Positions 9,085-18,289 of a stretch of 64,000 nt of DNA are shown here, piece by piece. Made by a program: the position numbers and the translations under genes. This DNA comes from an uncultured Ignisphaera sp. (GTDB lineage: Archaea; Thermoproteota; Thermoprotei_A; Sulfolobales; Ignisphaeraceae), in assembly GCA_938074605.1 (NCBI GenBank), contig CALJEI010000002.1, positions 124,001 through 188,000 of the forward strand. Reading direction: 5' to 3'. Under the pieces are notes generated by a model, which ran no database searches, was not told the origin of the DNA, and saw only the letters and a program-made list of their open reading frames with translations. Position 1 is the first letter of the stretch; every line of letters begins with the position of its first letter.

Positions 9085-9901
9085 AGACTTATGTAAACTA
9101 TGCTTAGTATACTCAAGGTCAAGAGATTTAGTGGCACTTGGTGGAGGTAGTAAGCTACCAGAACTACTTAAATATATTGCAGAGCTACTTGATAAAGGAT
9201 ATAGTAGAACAGCCATATTCACAGAGTCGTTCAACTATATAAAAGAGCTTCTAAACTCATCTGATCCATATATCTACACCAAGAGAAAACTATCCGAAAT
9301 AGGTAGAAGAGTTGCTAAAATAGTAAGAAAACACTTAGCCAATAGTAATTGGGGTCTACATGAAGCAATTAGAATCTCAGCTGCTGCAAACATTATAGAT
9401 ACATCTGTAATCGGCTATGAGCCTAAAGATTTAGATAAAGCTATATGGGATAAACCAGCCATAGACGAATACACTGGGATACCAAAGGATAAAAAGGTGG
9501 TAATTGTTTTAGATAATGCTGGTGAAGCTGAAATAGACCTTATTTTAGCGGAAACCTTTATAAGAAATGGATATAACACTTCTATAGCAGTTAGAAAAGA
9601 AGCATACGAAATAGATGTAACATATAGCGATATAATAGATCAAGCTACCAATTTAGGTATAGAAATTATAGCTACACCAAACAATACACCACCAATAGCT
9701 TACCTCACAGAAGGTTTTGCAATAGTTAAAGGGATAGCAAATCTAGAATCCTATATAGAGCTAGAAACAGTAAAATCACTCCACTTATTTAGAGCAAAAT
9801 GTGAAGTCCTTGCAAAAATATTTGATGTACCAAAAAATAGCCCTTTAATTTTATTTGGTGATAAGTCAAGAAAATTGTTAAAAAATTTATTTAGTTTTTA
9901 G
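9071..9901 (+). CDS. DUF89 / ARMT1-family metal-dependent phosphatase
   Basis: 276 residues, the size of archaeal stand-alone DUF89 proteins. The family's D-N-x-x-E metal motif is DNAGE at about 148-152, with the K-C element RAKCEVLAKI and a late GDKSRK. Family members are cobalt- or manganese-dependent phosphatases thought to remove damaged or excess phosphometabolites. The gene overlaps the aminotransferase by 14 nt, so the three genes are probably one transcript. By position it could dephosphorylate O-phosphoserine or hydrolyse a side product of the pathway; no sequence feature shows which. Confidence 0.75.
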   Translation: MLIDKDLCKLCLVYSRSRDLVALGGGSKLPELLKYIAELLDKGYSRTAIFTESFNYIKELLNSSDPYIYTKRKLSEIGRRVAKIVRKHLANSNWGLHEAIRISAAANIIDTSVIGYEPKDLDKAIWDKPAIDEYTGIPKDKKVVIVLDNAGEAEIDLILAETFIRNGYNTSIAVRKEAYEIDVTYSDIIDQATNLGIEIIATPNNTPPIAYLTEGFAIVKGIANLESYIELETVKSLHLFRAKCEVLAKIFDVPKNSPLILFGDKSRKLLKNLFSF

Positions 9902-9908
9902 AGATTTT

Positions 9909-12176
9909 TTATCTTCTTTTTATTATCCATCCTATTGCTACTCCTATTATTAGTAGTATTATTGCTATTATTGTTGTTGTTGTCCAATCTGTTACTGTTT
10001 CTTTTAATGTAGTTGTTTCTAGTCTTGTTGTTGTAACTGTTGATGTAACTACCTTAGTTTCTGTAACAGTTTGTAGAACTGTTACAGTAACAGTAGTAGC
10101 TACAGGAGTAGGTGTAGGAGTCGGTGTAGGAGTAGGAGTAGGTGTAGGCGTGGGTTTTGGTATCTCTATTGGTAGTTTTGGTGGTGCTCCTGGTTCTGTA
10201 GCTTCCTTGGTGGGACATCTACCTGATGGCCTTACACGTAGTAGTATAAAGAGCATGTGGTTCCACCAGTTTACTGGATCCATGTAGTAGTTATCTGGAT
10301 ATGTTGGCCAATTCTCCCAACAGTAGGTGTTCTGTGGTGTATAGAATAGGTGTGCAAAGAATGGTACACCTGGTGTTATTTCAGTCCATAGCAATATGTA
10401 TTCTTGTGCTAGTTTTATCATTTTTTCTGTTTCCCATGGTGGTGTATTCTCCATCTCCTCTATAATTCTATCTAGTCTTGCTCTCTGTTCTCTAGCTTTC
10501 TGATCTTGCTTTGCAAGTATGTATGGTCCAGTCCACTTAAACTCTAGCTCTGTTTCCTTACCTGTTCCATAGCATGGAAGGAAGCCGCTTCCACCCTGCC
10601 TCTCATGGCAGTATCTGCTGTGGTAACCCCATACATGTGGTGCTACGTCTGGGAATAGCATTGAGCAGAATGGCCATGTTGTTGCTATGTCGAAGTCGCC
10701 ATATGTTACTCTAGTTGCCCATATTGCTGCTTCTGGTGTCTCAACCTCTACCTCAATTCCAAACTTCTTCCAGTAATCTGCTATTAGAAAGCCTTGAACC
10801 TGGGTCTCCCAGTGGAATGGGCCTGTGACAAGGAATCGTATGACCCATTTTTCTCCTGTTGGTAGATACCATTTACCATCAGGGCCTCTGTAGAATCCTA
10901 CTTTCTTTAGTAGCTCTTCTGCCTTCTGTGGATTATACTCCCAGAAGGCTACATCAGCATCAAATCCTAGAAGCTTCAGGTGTTCTCTTACTTCAGCAGG
11001 CACTTTATCTGGTGGTGTAATAATTCCAAGCTCTACAAGCTTACCCTTTAATGCTGAGTAAATATGTTTATCAACTAGTGGTGTTCTTATAAAGTGGAGA
11101 ACCATTGGTATAGGTTTAGAGCCATCGGGACCTGATAGAGCCCTCCATACAGCTACAGGATCAACAGCATATCTTAGTGCATACCTTACCTCCGTTATAT
11201 TGTATGGATATCTAAATGTGTTATAAGTATAGCCCTTGTTACATGGGTCAAAGAGCCATGCAAGTGGCGGCTCTTTTCTCCACCCAATTACATATGGATT
11301 CTTTAATACAAGCTCCATCTGCTCTACAGCAAAGGTCTTCTTGGTATCCATTTCATTTCTAACAAACATTAGGGCAGCTTTTTCCTCAGGGCCTGGATAG
11401 AGTACAAGGTAGTATTTTGGTGCTGGTTTAAGTCCATATAGTTTTGTAGCCCACCAATTCTCATTTCTCTCCCACAGCCACCAATTACCACCCCTATCAA
11501 AGTCCTTCAATACATATGGCCCTAGACATAATGGTGGATAGTTTTTATAAGCAACAGGATCTTCAACTTTTTCCCATACATGCTTAGCTATACTTGTAAC
11601 ATAAACAGATGGACCCCAGATTATTGCTGTAAGGTAGTAGTGGAATCTTGGGTTAGACTTTAGAAGTTCATAAACAACTGTATAGTCATCTACCTTATAG
11701 ACTTTATCAACCCATGAGGTAAGTAGAGCATAGGGCCCAAATCTTTTATCGCTCATAAGAAGATTAGTTGCATATACAATATCGTCAGCTGTAAATGGAA
11801 CGCCATCGCTCCACGTAACACCCTTTCTCAGATATATTTTGACAGTCTTAAAGTCTGGTGAGTATTCTGGTGGACCAGCTGCAATCCAACTTATAAGTTC
11901 ATTGTTAGTAGTATTTATATACCATAGATTCTGGTGGCATACATGGTGCCACCCATATGCAACAGGTCTTCCAGGTACGTGAACATTGAAATTATCTGGT
12001 TCTGCTAATGTTCCTCCTTCATAGTGATTTACTAATACGTCTCCTCTAGGTACACCTGGTGGAAGGGGTAGTTGTGCTTCTACTGGTCTTATATCTATTA
12101 CCACAATACTGCTTAAAACCATTGTTATTATTAGTAATATGCTTAAGATATATCTACTAAAACTCATATTTACCAC
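9909..12176 (-). CDS. ABC transporter substrate-binding protein, family 5 (peptide/oligosaccharide), membrane anchored
   Basis: 755 residues. It has an N-terminal signal segment (SRYILSILLIITMVLSSIVV), a family 5 binding domain (LRKGVTWSDGVPFTADD is the classic motif), then a threonine-proline run of about 17 residues, a threonine/valine-rich stalk and a C-terminal membrane helix ending IIKRR. This architecture (exported domain on a stalk tethered by a C-terminal helix) is common in crenarchaeal sugar and peptide binding proteins. It is the third gene after two permeases. The ligand cannot be read from the sequence; several cellobiose or xylo-oligosaccharide binding proteins look like this. 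Confidence 0.88.
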   Translation of the reverse strand: MVNMSFSRYILSILLIITMVLSSIVVIDIRPVEAQLPLPPGVPRGDVLVNHYEGGTLAEPDNFNVHVPGRPVAYGWHHVCHQNLWYINTTNNELISWIAAGPPEYSPDFKTVKIYLRKGVTWSDGVPFTADDIVYATNLLMSDKRFGPYALLTSWVDKVYKVDDYTVVYELLKSNPRFHYYLTAIIWGPSVYVTSIAKHVWEKVEDPVAYKNYPPLCLGPYVLKDFDRGGNWWLWERNENWWATKLYGLKPAPKYYLVLYPGPEEKAALMFVRNEMDTKKTFAVEQMELVLKNPYVIGWRKEPPLAWLFDPCNKGYTYNTFRYPYNITEVRYALRYAVDPVAVWRALSGPDGSKPIPMVLHFIRTPLVDKHIYSALKGKLVELGIITPPDKVPAEVREHLKLLGFDADVAFWEYNPQKAEELLKKVGFYRGPDGKWYLPTGEKWVIRFLVTGPFHWETQVQGFLIADYWKKFGIEVEVETPEAAIWATRVTYGDFDIATTWPFCSMLFPDVAPHVWGYHSRYCHERQGGSGFLPCYGTGKETELEFKWTGPYILAKQDQKAREQRARLDRIIEEMENTPPWETEKMIKLAQEYILLWTEITPGVPFFAHLFYTPQNTYCWENWPTYPDNYYMDPVNWWNHMLFILLRVRPSGRCPTKEATEPGAPPKLPIEIPKPTPTPTPTPTPTPTPTPVATTVTVTVLQTVTETKVVTSTVTTTRLETTTLKETVTDWTTTTIIAIILLIIGVAIGWIIKRR
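10106..10160 (-). repeat. Low-complexity repeat coding a Thr-Pro linker
   Basis: Tandem six-base units close to GGAGTA/GGTGTA on the plus strand encode the alternating TP run of the binding protein. It is the only obvious tandem repeat in the window and may vary in length between strains by slippage. Confidence 0.7.
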
Positions 12177-12237
12177 TCCACTATAGTTTTGCCTTATGCC
12201 AGCTTTTTAAGTTTTTTGCTCTCAATTCTATGTTTAC

Positions 12238-13155
12238 CTACTGTCTTAATCTGGGGTTTACATACTCTGATATACCTTGTGATAGTAGGAAGAATGCTAG
12301 AAATACTAATATTACACCCATAATTGGTATGATATACCACCACCAGAGTCCCCTAAATAGAGCTGAGTAGTAGAGTGACCAGTAAATCATTGTACCGAGA
12401 GTATCTTTATCAAGTATCGATAGCCCTAGTATCGATAGCCCTGTCTCCATACCTATGGCGTAGAGCACAGTATTAGTAAGGTTTATGAGGTGCCATGCGA
12501 GTAGGTGTGGTATAATCTCTCTAAATATTATCCTTGCCATAGAGTTTCCAGATAGAGATGAAGTTAATATGAACTCCCTTTCCCTTAGTGATAACACCAT
12601 TGCACGTACTTGTCTAGCAGGCCAGCACCATGCTGTAATTGAAAATATTAGCCCCATAAACGGTATTGGATCTCCTATTGCTGATATATGAGGCTTTAGT
12701 ACCATTAATACAATGACATAAAGTGGCAATGCTGGTATTACTATAATTGTGTCTGTTATAAACATCAAAACCCTATCAACTATACCACCCCTTAGCCCTG
12801 CAATAATACCTATAAGTAACCCAACGTGTGGCGCTATTAGAGCTGTAACTATACCTATTAATAGCGAATTCCTTATAGCATTGACAAAGACCCAGAATAC
12901 ACTTCTACCATTAGCTGTTGTCCCAAATATAAGATCTATGCTTGTAGGCGTTGGCGGGAGACTTCTTGGATAGCTATACCAATGTATATACTGTGGTGGT
13001 GCTGAAAAAGAGAGGAAAGCCAGTATCACTACTACTATAATTATAGCAAAGCCTATTCGAAACTTTCTACTTGTCTTCATAAGTGCTAAAAATGAGTTTT
13101 TAATTGAGGTGAACAAGCCTATAGGTGTACCAGCCATATTCTCCACACCTCTCAT
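12238..13155 (-). CDS. ABC transporter permease, DppC type
   Basis: 305-residue inner-membrane permease. It has an N-terminal helix, a periplasmic segment of about 60 residues, five further hydrophobic segments and the cytoplasmic EAA-like loop around ILTSSLSGNSMARIIFREIIPH that contacts the ATPase. It overlaps the DppB-type gene by 4 nt and precedes the binding protein. Family knowledge places it in dipeptide/oligopeptide/oligosaccharide importers. Confidence 0.85.
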   Translation of the reverse strand: MRGVENMAGTPIGLFTSIKNSFLALMKTSRKFRIGFAIIIVVVILAFLSFSAPPQYIHWYSYPRSLPPTPTSIDLIFGTTANGRSVFWVFVNAIRNSLLIGIVTALIAPHVGLLIGIIAGLRGGIVDRVLMFITDTIIVIPALPLYVIVLMVLKPHISAIGDPIPFMGLIFSITAWCWPARQVRAMVLSLREREFILTSSLSGNSMARIIFREIIPHLLAWHLINLTNTVLYAIGMETGLSILGLSILDKDTLGTMIYWSLYYSALFRGLWWWYIIPIMGVILVFLAFFLLSQGISEYVNPRLRQ

Positions 13156-14150
13156 CTATGTCTTACACGTGGATCTATAAATGGGTATATAATATCTAAA
13201 ATATAGGTTGCTATTGCTACCCCTATTATTGTAAGTGAAAGCATGCCTAGCGCTGTTGGATAATCTCCTGACAGAACGGCTCTATAAACAAGCATACCAA
13301 CTCCAGGATATGAAAACAGCATTTCTGTAAGTAATGCACCACCAAATATCCCTCCTAGAGATAGCCCTAGCGTTGTAACTTGTGGCAGTAATACATTTTT
13401 AAATATATAATTCTTTAATATGCGTGACTGTGCCAACCCCCTAAGCTCTGCATAATAAACATAGTCTTCTGTTTGTACATTTAATGTTAGTGAAAATGAG
13501 CTTAGGAACCACCAGCCAAACATACTAATCATTATTATTGATAGTGCAGGTAGAGCAGATCTATATAGCCATTCTCTAATCAATATAAATATATCTGTAA
13601 AGACTGCCTCTCCAAAACCGCCTACAAGTGGAAATATCGGTATTAAATAGGCTAATAGGAATATGAGTGTAAGTGCCATAATATAATATGGTATGGGGTA
13701 TAGTGTTAGTGAAAGTGATACTAGAACTTTTGATATCTTCTTTTTTCTATTTATACTTGCAAAAACACCAAGCAAATTACCTAAAACCCATGATAATACT
13801 GTGGTAAATGCCAAGAGGCTTACAGTCCAAGGTAGTCTACGGATTATTAGCTCTCTAGCTGGAGTTGGATATGACATTATCGATGGTCCAAAGTCTAATG
13901 TTAAAAATCTTCTAAGGTAAGAGACATACTGATCAATAGGTGATCCTGTTAAACCGAATACCTCATACAAAGTCTTTCTAAGCTCTATAATTGCCTGGGG
14001 ATCAATAACCTGTCCCTGAACTGTAAGTCCTGCTAAAACGTTTTCTACAGCTGAAACTGGCATAGCCCTTAGTAATAGGAATGTGAATGTAAATGCTGTA
14101 AATAGTGTTGCCACTAGTACAGCCGTTCTAATAGCTATAAAGCGTAGCAA
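13152..14150 (-). CDS. ABC transporter permease, DppB type
   Basis: 332 residues with six hydrophobic segments. The N-terminal FIAIRTAVLVATLFTAFTF helix and the loop AELRGLAQSRILKNYIFKNV (EAA motif for the ATPase) are typical of DppB. It is the first gene of the transporter set. No DppD/DppF-type ATP-binding genes follow the binding protein or precede this gene within the window, so the ATPases must be encoded elsewhere or be shared. Confidence 0.87.
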   Translation of the reverse strand: MLRFIAIRTAVLVATLFTAFTFTFLLLRAMPVSAVENVLAGLTVQGQVIDPQAIIELRKTLYEVFGLTGSPIDQYVSYLRRFLTLDFGPSIMSYPTPARELIIRRLPWTVSLLAFTTVLSWVLGNLLGVFASINRKKKISKVLVSLSLTLYPIPYYIMALTLIFLLAYLIPIFPLVGGFGEAVFTDIFILIREWLYRSALPALSIIMISMFGWWFLSSFSLTLNVQTEDYVYYAELRGLAQSRILKNYIFKNVLLPQVTTLGLSLGGIFGGALLTEMLFSYPGVGMLVYRAVLSGDYPTALGMLSLTIIGVAIATYILDIIYPFIDPRVRHR

Positions 14151-14305
14151 TAACTTTGAAGCCAGGATTTATCACCCATGCTATACTGTATTTGGTTTGA
14201 GGAGTTTTATAAATTTTCAACACAATTAATACCTTCACATTAATGAATAAGTTATTGAATAATCATATGAATTGAACTATTAAAATTGTATAGTGTTCAC
14301 CTAAA

Positions 14306-15331
14306 CTATACGGTATTTAGAAACATATTTATTACTTCCTCCTTTAATTCTTGGAGAAGCTGTTTATACATTGATATGCTTTTGGTTTGCAGTGGGTCTA
14401 ACCCTCTTAACTGTGCTAGCCTAACACTTGTAATACCTATTATTAGTGAGCCATATAGAAATCTTTTGATTATATTTCCCCTTAGTCTTAATAGATATGT
14501 GTCTATACCTACTCTCTTTAGATACTCTGCATAGAATTCTATAAGTTTATTTTCATAGTCGATATCTGAATCTATAAGTATAGCTCTATCTCTAAATTCT
14601 GTAGCCTCCCACCCCACAATATCATTGTGGAAGAGTTCAGGTAGTAGCTCAATCTTTACAGGAATTTTTGAATTCTCATTAAGCTCATTTTTTATCCTTA
14701 TAGCTAGAGCTGAATATCTTTGTGGTGCAACAACTAATGGCAGTTTAGAGTATTTTAAGAAGTTTAGTAGCTCACTACTAATTCTTTCAGCTTCACCTAT
14801 ATCTCTAAGTATCTCTATAGCATCTAATAACTCACTTCTTGAAATTAGTTTAACTCCACAAGTTGATAGTAGTTTGAATGCTGCAACTAACATTATTGGC
14901 AGGGCTAGTCGTGGAGCTAGCCCCCCTCTAACAACTATATATGGCAGGGCATTTTCCTCTGCAATTTTTATTAGTTCACCACCTGAAGCTATAACAGCAA
15001 TAGATTTTGTGTATTGTAATGCTTTTTTAGTTGCTAGTATAGTCTCTAATGTATTGCCAGAGTAGCTTATTGAGAACATGAATGTTGTATCATCAATTAT
15101 ACTTTTTGGGATATAGAAATCCTTATGTACATATATGGGTAGAGGATTACTTGATGTAGCCACAATAGATGCTATCATATCGCCTACAATACCACTACCA
15201 CCCATGCCTAAAACAACAACCCTTTTAATACCATCAAAAGCTCTAGCATTTACTACAGTATACCCCAATGCCTCTAAACTATATTCATACCACCTCATGT
15301 AGTGTTCAAGCATTGCCCTCCCCACCAACAC
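14306..15331 (-). CDS. Bifunctional phosphoglucose/phosphomannose isomerase
   Basis: 341 residues, close to the usual size for the archaeal PGI/PMI family. VVLGMGGSGIVGDM is the SIS-domain phosphate-binding start and SISYSGNTLETI the second sugar-phosphate loop; HNDIVGWE near the C-terminal third contains the family histidine. It interconverts glucose-6-P or mannose-6-P with fructose-6-P in the cytoplasm. It is a monocistronic-looking gene upstream of the ABC transporter and divergent from L38e. Confidence 0.88.
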   Translation of the reverse strand: MLVGRAMLEHYMRWYEYSLEALGYTVVNARAFDGIKRVVVLGMGGSGIVGDMIASIVATSSNPLPIYVHKDFYIPKSIIDDTTFMFSISYSGNTLETILATKKALQYTKSIAVIASGGELIKIAEENALPYIVVRGGLAPRLALPIMLVAAFKLLSTCGVKLISRSELLDAIEILRDIGEAERISSELLNFLKYSKLPLVVAPQRYSALAIRIKNELNENSKIPVKIELLPELFHNDIVGWEATEFRDRAILIDSDIDYENKLIEFYAEYLKRVGIDTYLLRLRGNIIKRFLYGSLIIGITSVRLAQLRGLDPLQTKSISMYKQLLQELKEEVINMFLNTV

Positions 15332-15448
15332 AAATCTTAAGATTTTAGTGCATAGTGTTTAAATCTCTATTATTAAGCTTGATATACAGTTAGAGCACTA
15401 AGCTTTTAAACTAATTAGAAAAGGTAGCTGATTGAGTGGTGTTACACT

Positions 15449-15655
15449 ATGCCCATATTTATTAGCAGTGAGGAAGAGTTTTTAGAAGCTGCAAAAAGAG
15501 CTTTAGAATGTAGAGTTAAAAGGATTGAGAAAAAGGGGGTCGCAAAAGTTAAAGCTAGAACAAAGAGATATCTATACACATATATAGTGGCTCTAGATAA
15601 ACTTAATGAACTTCTAAATAAGCTAAAGAATATATGTAGCATAAAGGAACTATAA
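15449..15655 (+). CDS. rpl38e: Large ribosomal subunit protein eL38 (L38e)
   Basis: 68 residues, beginning MPIFISSEEEFLEAAKRA and containing KVKARTKRYLYTYIV, the basic YLYT signature of eL38. The start is supported by GGTG seven bases upstream of the ATG and a box A (CTTTTAAAC) at about 15402-15410. L38e occurs in eukaryotes and a subset of Crenarchaeota, so it is a useful taxonomic marker. Confidence 0.92.
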   Translation: MPIFISSEEEFLEAAKRALECRVKRIEKKGVAKVKARTKRYLYTYIVALDKLNELLNKLKNICSIKEL

Positions 15656-15891
15656 TGCAGAATTAGACATACCTGTTTCGGGAATCTGGCTACATAATAG
15701 ACAACTTAAAAGTAGTGTGGGAATACTATTTACTGTTTTCCAAAACCCATGATATCTCTAGATTTATCTTCTGAACACCTTTTACTTCTTATACATCCAC
15801 CCTTTACAATCTCCTATTTCCTGTTAAGTGAATTAGCGTCTATCAAGAAATATAAGACCTCTAAAAATAGAGTAAAACATATACCGCCATT

Positions 15892-15964
15892 ATTCAATGA
15901 TGTATTACAAACCCCATCTGATAAGTCTTAATAGATATGATGAAGGCTGGCGCTTCTGATAATC
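15892..15964 (+). ncRNA. Candidate C/D box sRNA
   Basis: C-like box ATGATGT at 15897-15903, D' box CTGA at 15918-15921, C' box TGATGA at 15938-15943, a 12-nt guide AGGCTGGCGCTT at 15944-15955 and D box CTGA at 15956-15959. The D'-C' spacing of 16 nt is longer than usual and the last base of box C deviates, so this is the least certain sRNA of the set. The second guide's complement, AAGCGCCAGCCU, looks like the end of a tRNA D-stem plus 5' anticodon stem. The remainder of 15656-16168 shows only a promoter for the next gene (TATATATA near 16131). Confidence 0.45.
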
Positions 15965-16168
15965 TTTCTCAATACACCTTACTCTAACCTTCAGATGACA
16001 TATTTATAATACTTAATATTAGCATAGGTGATTCATTTTATATCTCTATGATGTAATATACTGTCATTGTCTTTATCTAAAATGGTTGTAATCGAATCTG
16101 TTAACATTTAATAAAACTTATAAGCTATATATGCTACTAATACTATATATAGCTAAAAAGTAGTATTA

Positions 16169-16879
16169 TTGGCTTACCTATGCATAGGTGTGATAATGAT
16201 TAGCGAAGATGGCGTAGCATTAATGGTTTCTACAGCATATAGTATTCCATCACTAATTGATATAATAGATATACTACCAATAGTTGATAGAAACCATGTT
16301 ATTAGAATGATTGATATGTTTATAGATGAAGCAATTATGTATATTAAAAACCTTGGTGTAAAGCCTCTATCTACAAAATATATAAAGGAGGATGCCTACA
16401 TTCTATGTAATGATTTACTGAACTATATTGGGGAATTTGAAGGAGGCTTCATACCACAGCCCACCATCCTTAAATATATCTCTAGATGTGGTAAGGCTGC
16501 CATACTTCATAGCCACCCCATACCAATGCCTATACCAACAATAGAGGATTTGATGTCCTCTTATCAAATTGGCTACAATGTGGAATGTGTTATAAGTAAA
16601 TCATCGGATTGCTTAGCTGTAATGATATGCTTGGAGCCTTTGGAATCTTGGAAAGATACGATATCAGCTCTTTATGGTATCGATAACTATATCCTAAAAT
16701 CTATTAACTATATTGTTGTTGGAGATGATTCTCAAATCGAATTTCTACCCTTTCCAAATACAACTGAGCAAAATAATATTATTCAACTTTTCATAGAGAC
16801 TATCACTAAATATGCAAAAATTTTATATGCTAGAATAGATTTGGTAAAACAAGTATATGATGTAGAGATATTTAATTGA
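16169..16879 (+). CDS. JAB1/MPN (JAMM)-like domain protein, unknown function
   Basis: About 236 residues. AAILHSHPIPMPIPTIED matches the H-x-H-P...(S/T)-x-x-D metal motif of JAMM/MPN+ isopeptidases, with threonine in place of the usual serine. This is therefore probably a zinc-binding deconjugase-like fold, but activity is unproven. A later start than TTG 16169 is likely: GTG 16190 or ATG 16196, giving MISEDGVALM. It runs 55 nt before the HD-domain gene on the same strand. No ubiquitin-like protein or E1 gene is nearby. Confidence 0.6.
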   Translation: MAYLCIGVIMISEDGVALMVSTAYSIPSLIDIIDILPIVDRNHVIRMIDMFIDEAIMYIKNLGVKPLSTKYIKEDAYILCNDLLNYIGEFEGGFIPQPTILKYISRCGKAAILHSHPIPMPIPTIEDLMSSYQIGYNVECVISKSSDCLAVMICLEPLESWKDTISALYGIDNYILKSINYIVVGDDSQIEFLPFPNTTEQNNIIQLFIETITKYAKILYARIDLVKQVYDVEIFN

Positions 16880-16934
16880 GTTTAATTATTCCCCAGAGAA
16901 CTATGCATTCTAGATAACTTAAAGGTATTGTAAA

Positions 16935-18272
16935 ATGTTTATAGATATGAATAGATATAAGATTGTGAAGGATGCTGTACATGGCTATATAAAAATCTAT
17001 CACCATGAACTATCTATAGTAGACTCATATATATTTCAAAGGCTTAGAAGAATTAAACAACTCTCTGTAGTAGATATAGTGTATCCAGGGGCTGTCCATA
17101 CTAGATTTCAGCACTCATTAGGAACAGCACACATTGCTGAAACTATGATTAGAGAGCTACTAAGAAAGCTTCACTTAAAGCAGTATGATATAGATAGATA
17201 TGTTGTTCTTATAAGGCTATTAGCTCTCCTCCACGATGTGGGCCACGGCCCCTTTAGCCATTTATTTGAGGACTATATTCTATTGCCAAAGGGGTTATCA
17301 CATGAGGATATGGGAGCATCAATAGTTCTAGGTATAGATGATTTCTCCTCTAGTTTAGACTCAATACTAAATAGATATGGCTATAGCGTTAATCATATAG
17401 CTAAAGCATTGAAGAGTAAGAGTATTAATGAATGGCCTTTCACATCAAATATTACTCATGAGGTTAGTGAGAAAATTCTCTTCTATATTATTAAAGGTGT
17501 CTTTAGTGCTGATATTCTTGATTATCTTCTCCGCGACTCTTACTATACTGGTACTGGATATGGTGATAATATTGATTGGTATAGAATCTCATACTATCTA
17601 TATGCATCCAACGATAAACTGGTAATAGACTATAGAGCTCTTGATGTTTTTGAGCAGATGATTATAGCTAGACTCCACATGTTTTCAACAGTATACTATC
17701 ATAAGACTGTTAGAGCTGCTTATAGGTTTCTGGGCGATATTCTTAGAAAGATAGATGAATTAAAGCTTTTAGATTTTAATAGATATTTAGATACTGTAGA
17801 GAGCTATGTAGAGCTAGACGACTACTCTATACTATTAAATGATAGAGTTAAAAGCTTATCAGAGGTTCGTGAGTTTCTATCGAGGAGAATCCCCTATAAA
17901 GCTATAGCTGAACATAGAATCTCCCTTCCCGATAATGTAAAATCCATGGAATACCTACTAGAGGTAGGTAAAAAAGCTATTGAAGACTCTATAGAAGAGG
18001 CCATGAAGTCACGAGGTATTGAGATAATAAGAAATAGAGACTTCTTTGTTGATACTCCTAAATTATCGTTAAATCCAATGCTGAAGGTAGATGATATATA
18101 CATTATGCTTGAGGGAGGGTATATACAGAGGAAAAGGATATTTGAGTTACCGTGGGTAAATATACCTAGAACTGCAGCTATAGTTAGAGTTTATATCAGG
18201 AGGAATCTCCTTAGTAAATCAGTTATTCTACGTGAAGTATTTAATAGAATAGTTGAAGGTGGAGGTCTGTGA
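16935..18272 (+). CDS. HD-domain phosphohydrolase, SAMHD1/dGTPase-like
   Basis: 445 residues. RLRRIKQL and FQHSLGTAHIAETM (first H) are followed by LLALLHDVGHGPFSHLFED (HD pair) and DILDYLLRDSYYTGTGYG, in the order seen in dNTP triphosphohydrolases and their archaeal relatives. Likely role: hydrolysis of (d)NTPs to nucleoside and triphosphate, or a related nucleotide substrate, in the cytoplasm. It is co-oriented with the JAMM-like gene and convergent with a hypothetical gene 18 nt away. Confidence 0.8.
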   Translation: MFIDMNRYKIVKDAVHGYIKIYHHELSIVDSYIFQRLRRIKQLSVVDIVYPGAVHTRFQHSLGTAHIAETMIRELLRKLHLKQYDIDRYVVLIRLLALLHDVGHGPFSHLFEDYILLPKGLSHEDMGASIVLGIDDFSSSLDSILNRYGYSVNHIAKALKSKSINEWPFTSNITHEVSEKILFYIIKGVFSADILDYLLRDSYYTGTGYGDNIDWYRISYYLYASNDKLVIDYRALDVFEQMIIARLHMFSTVYYHKTVRAAYRFLGDILRKIDELKLLDFNRYLDTVESYVELDDYSILLNDRVKSLSEVREFLSRRIPYKAIAEHRISLPDNVKSMEYLLEVGKKAIEDSIEEAMKSRGIEIIRNRDFFVDTPKLSLNPMLKVDDIYIMLEGGYIQRKRIFELPWVNIPRTAAIVRVYIRRNLLSKSVILREVFNRIVEGGGL

Positions 18273-18289
18273 GACAGCTTAAAATCCTT

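Noticed and set aside
15749-15931. 60-codon open frame downstream of L38e
   Set aside because: Short, no ribosome site or similarity, and it overlaps a candidate sRNA.
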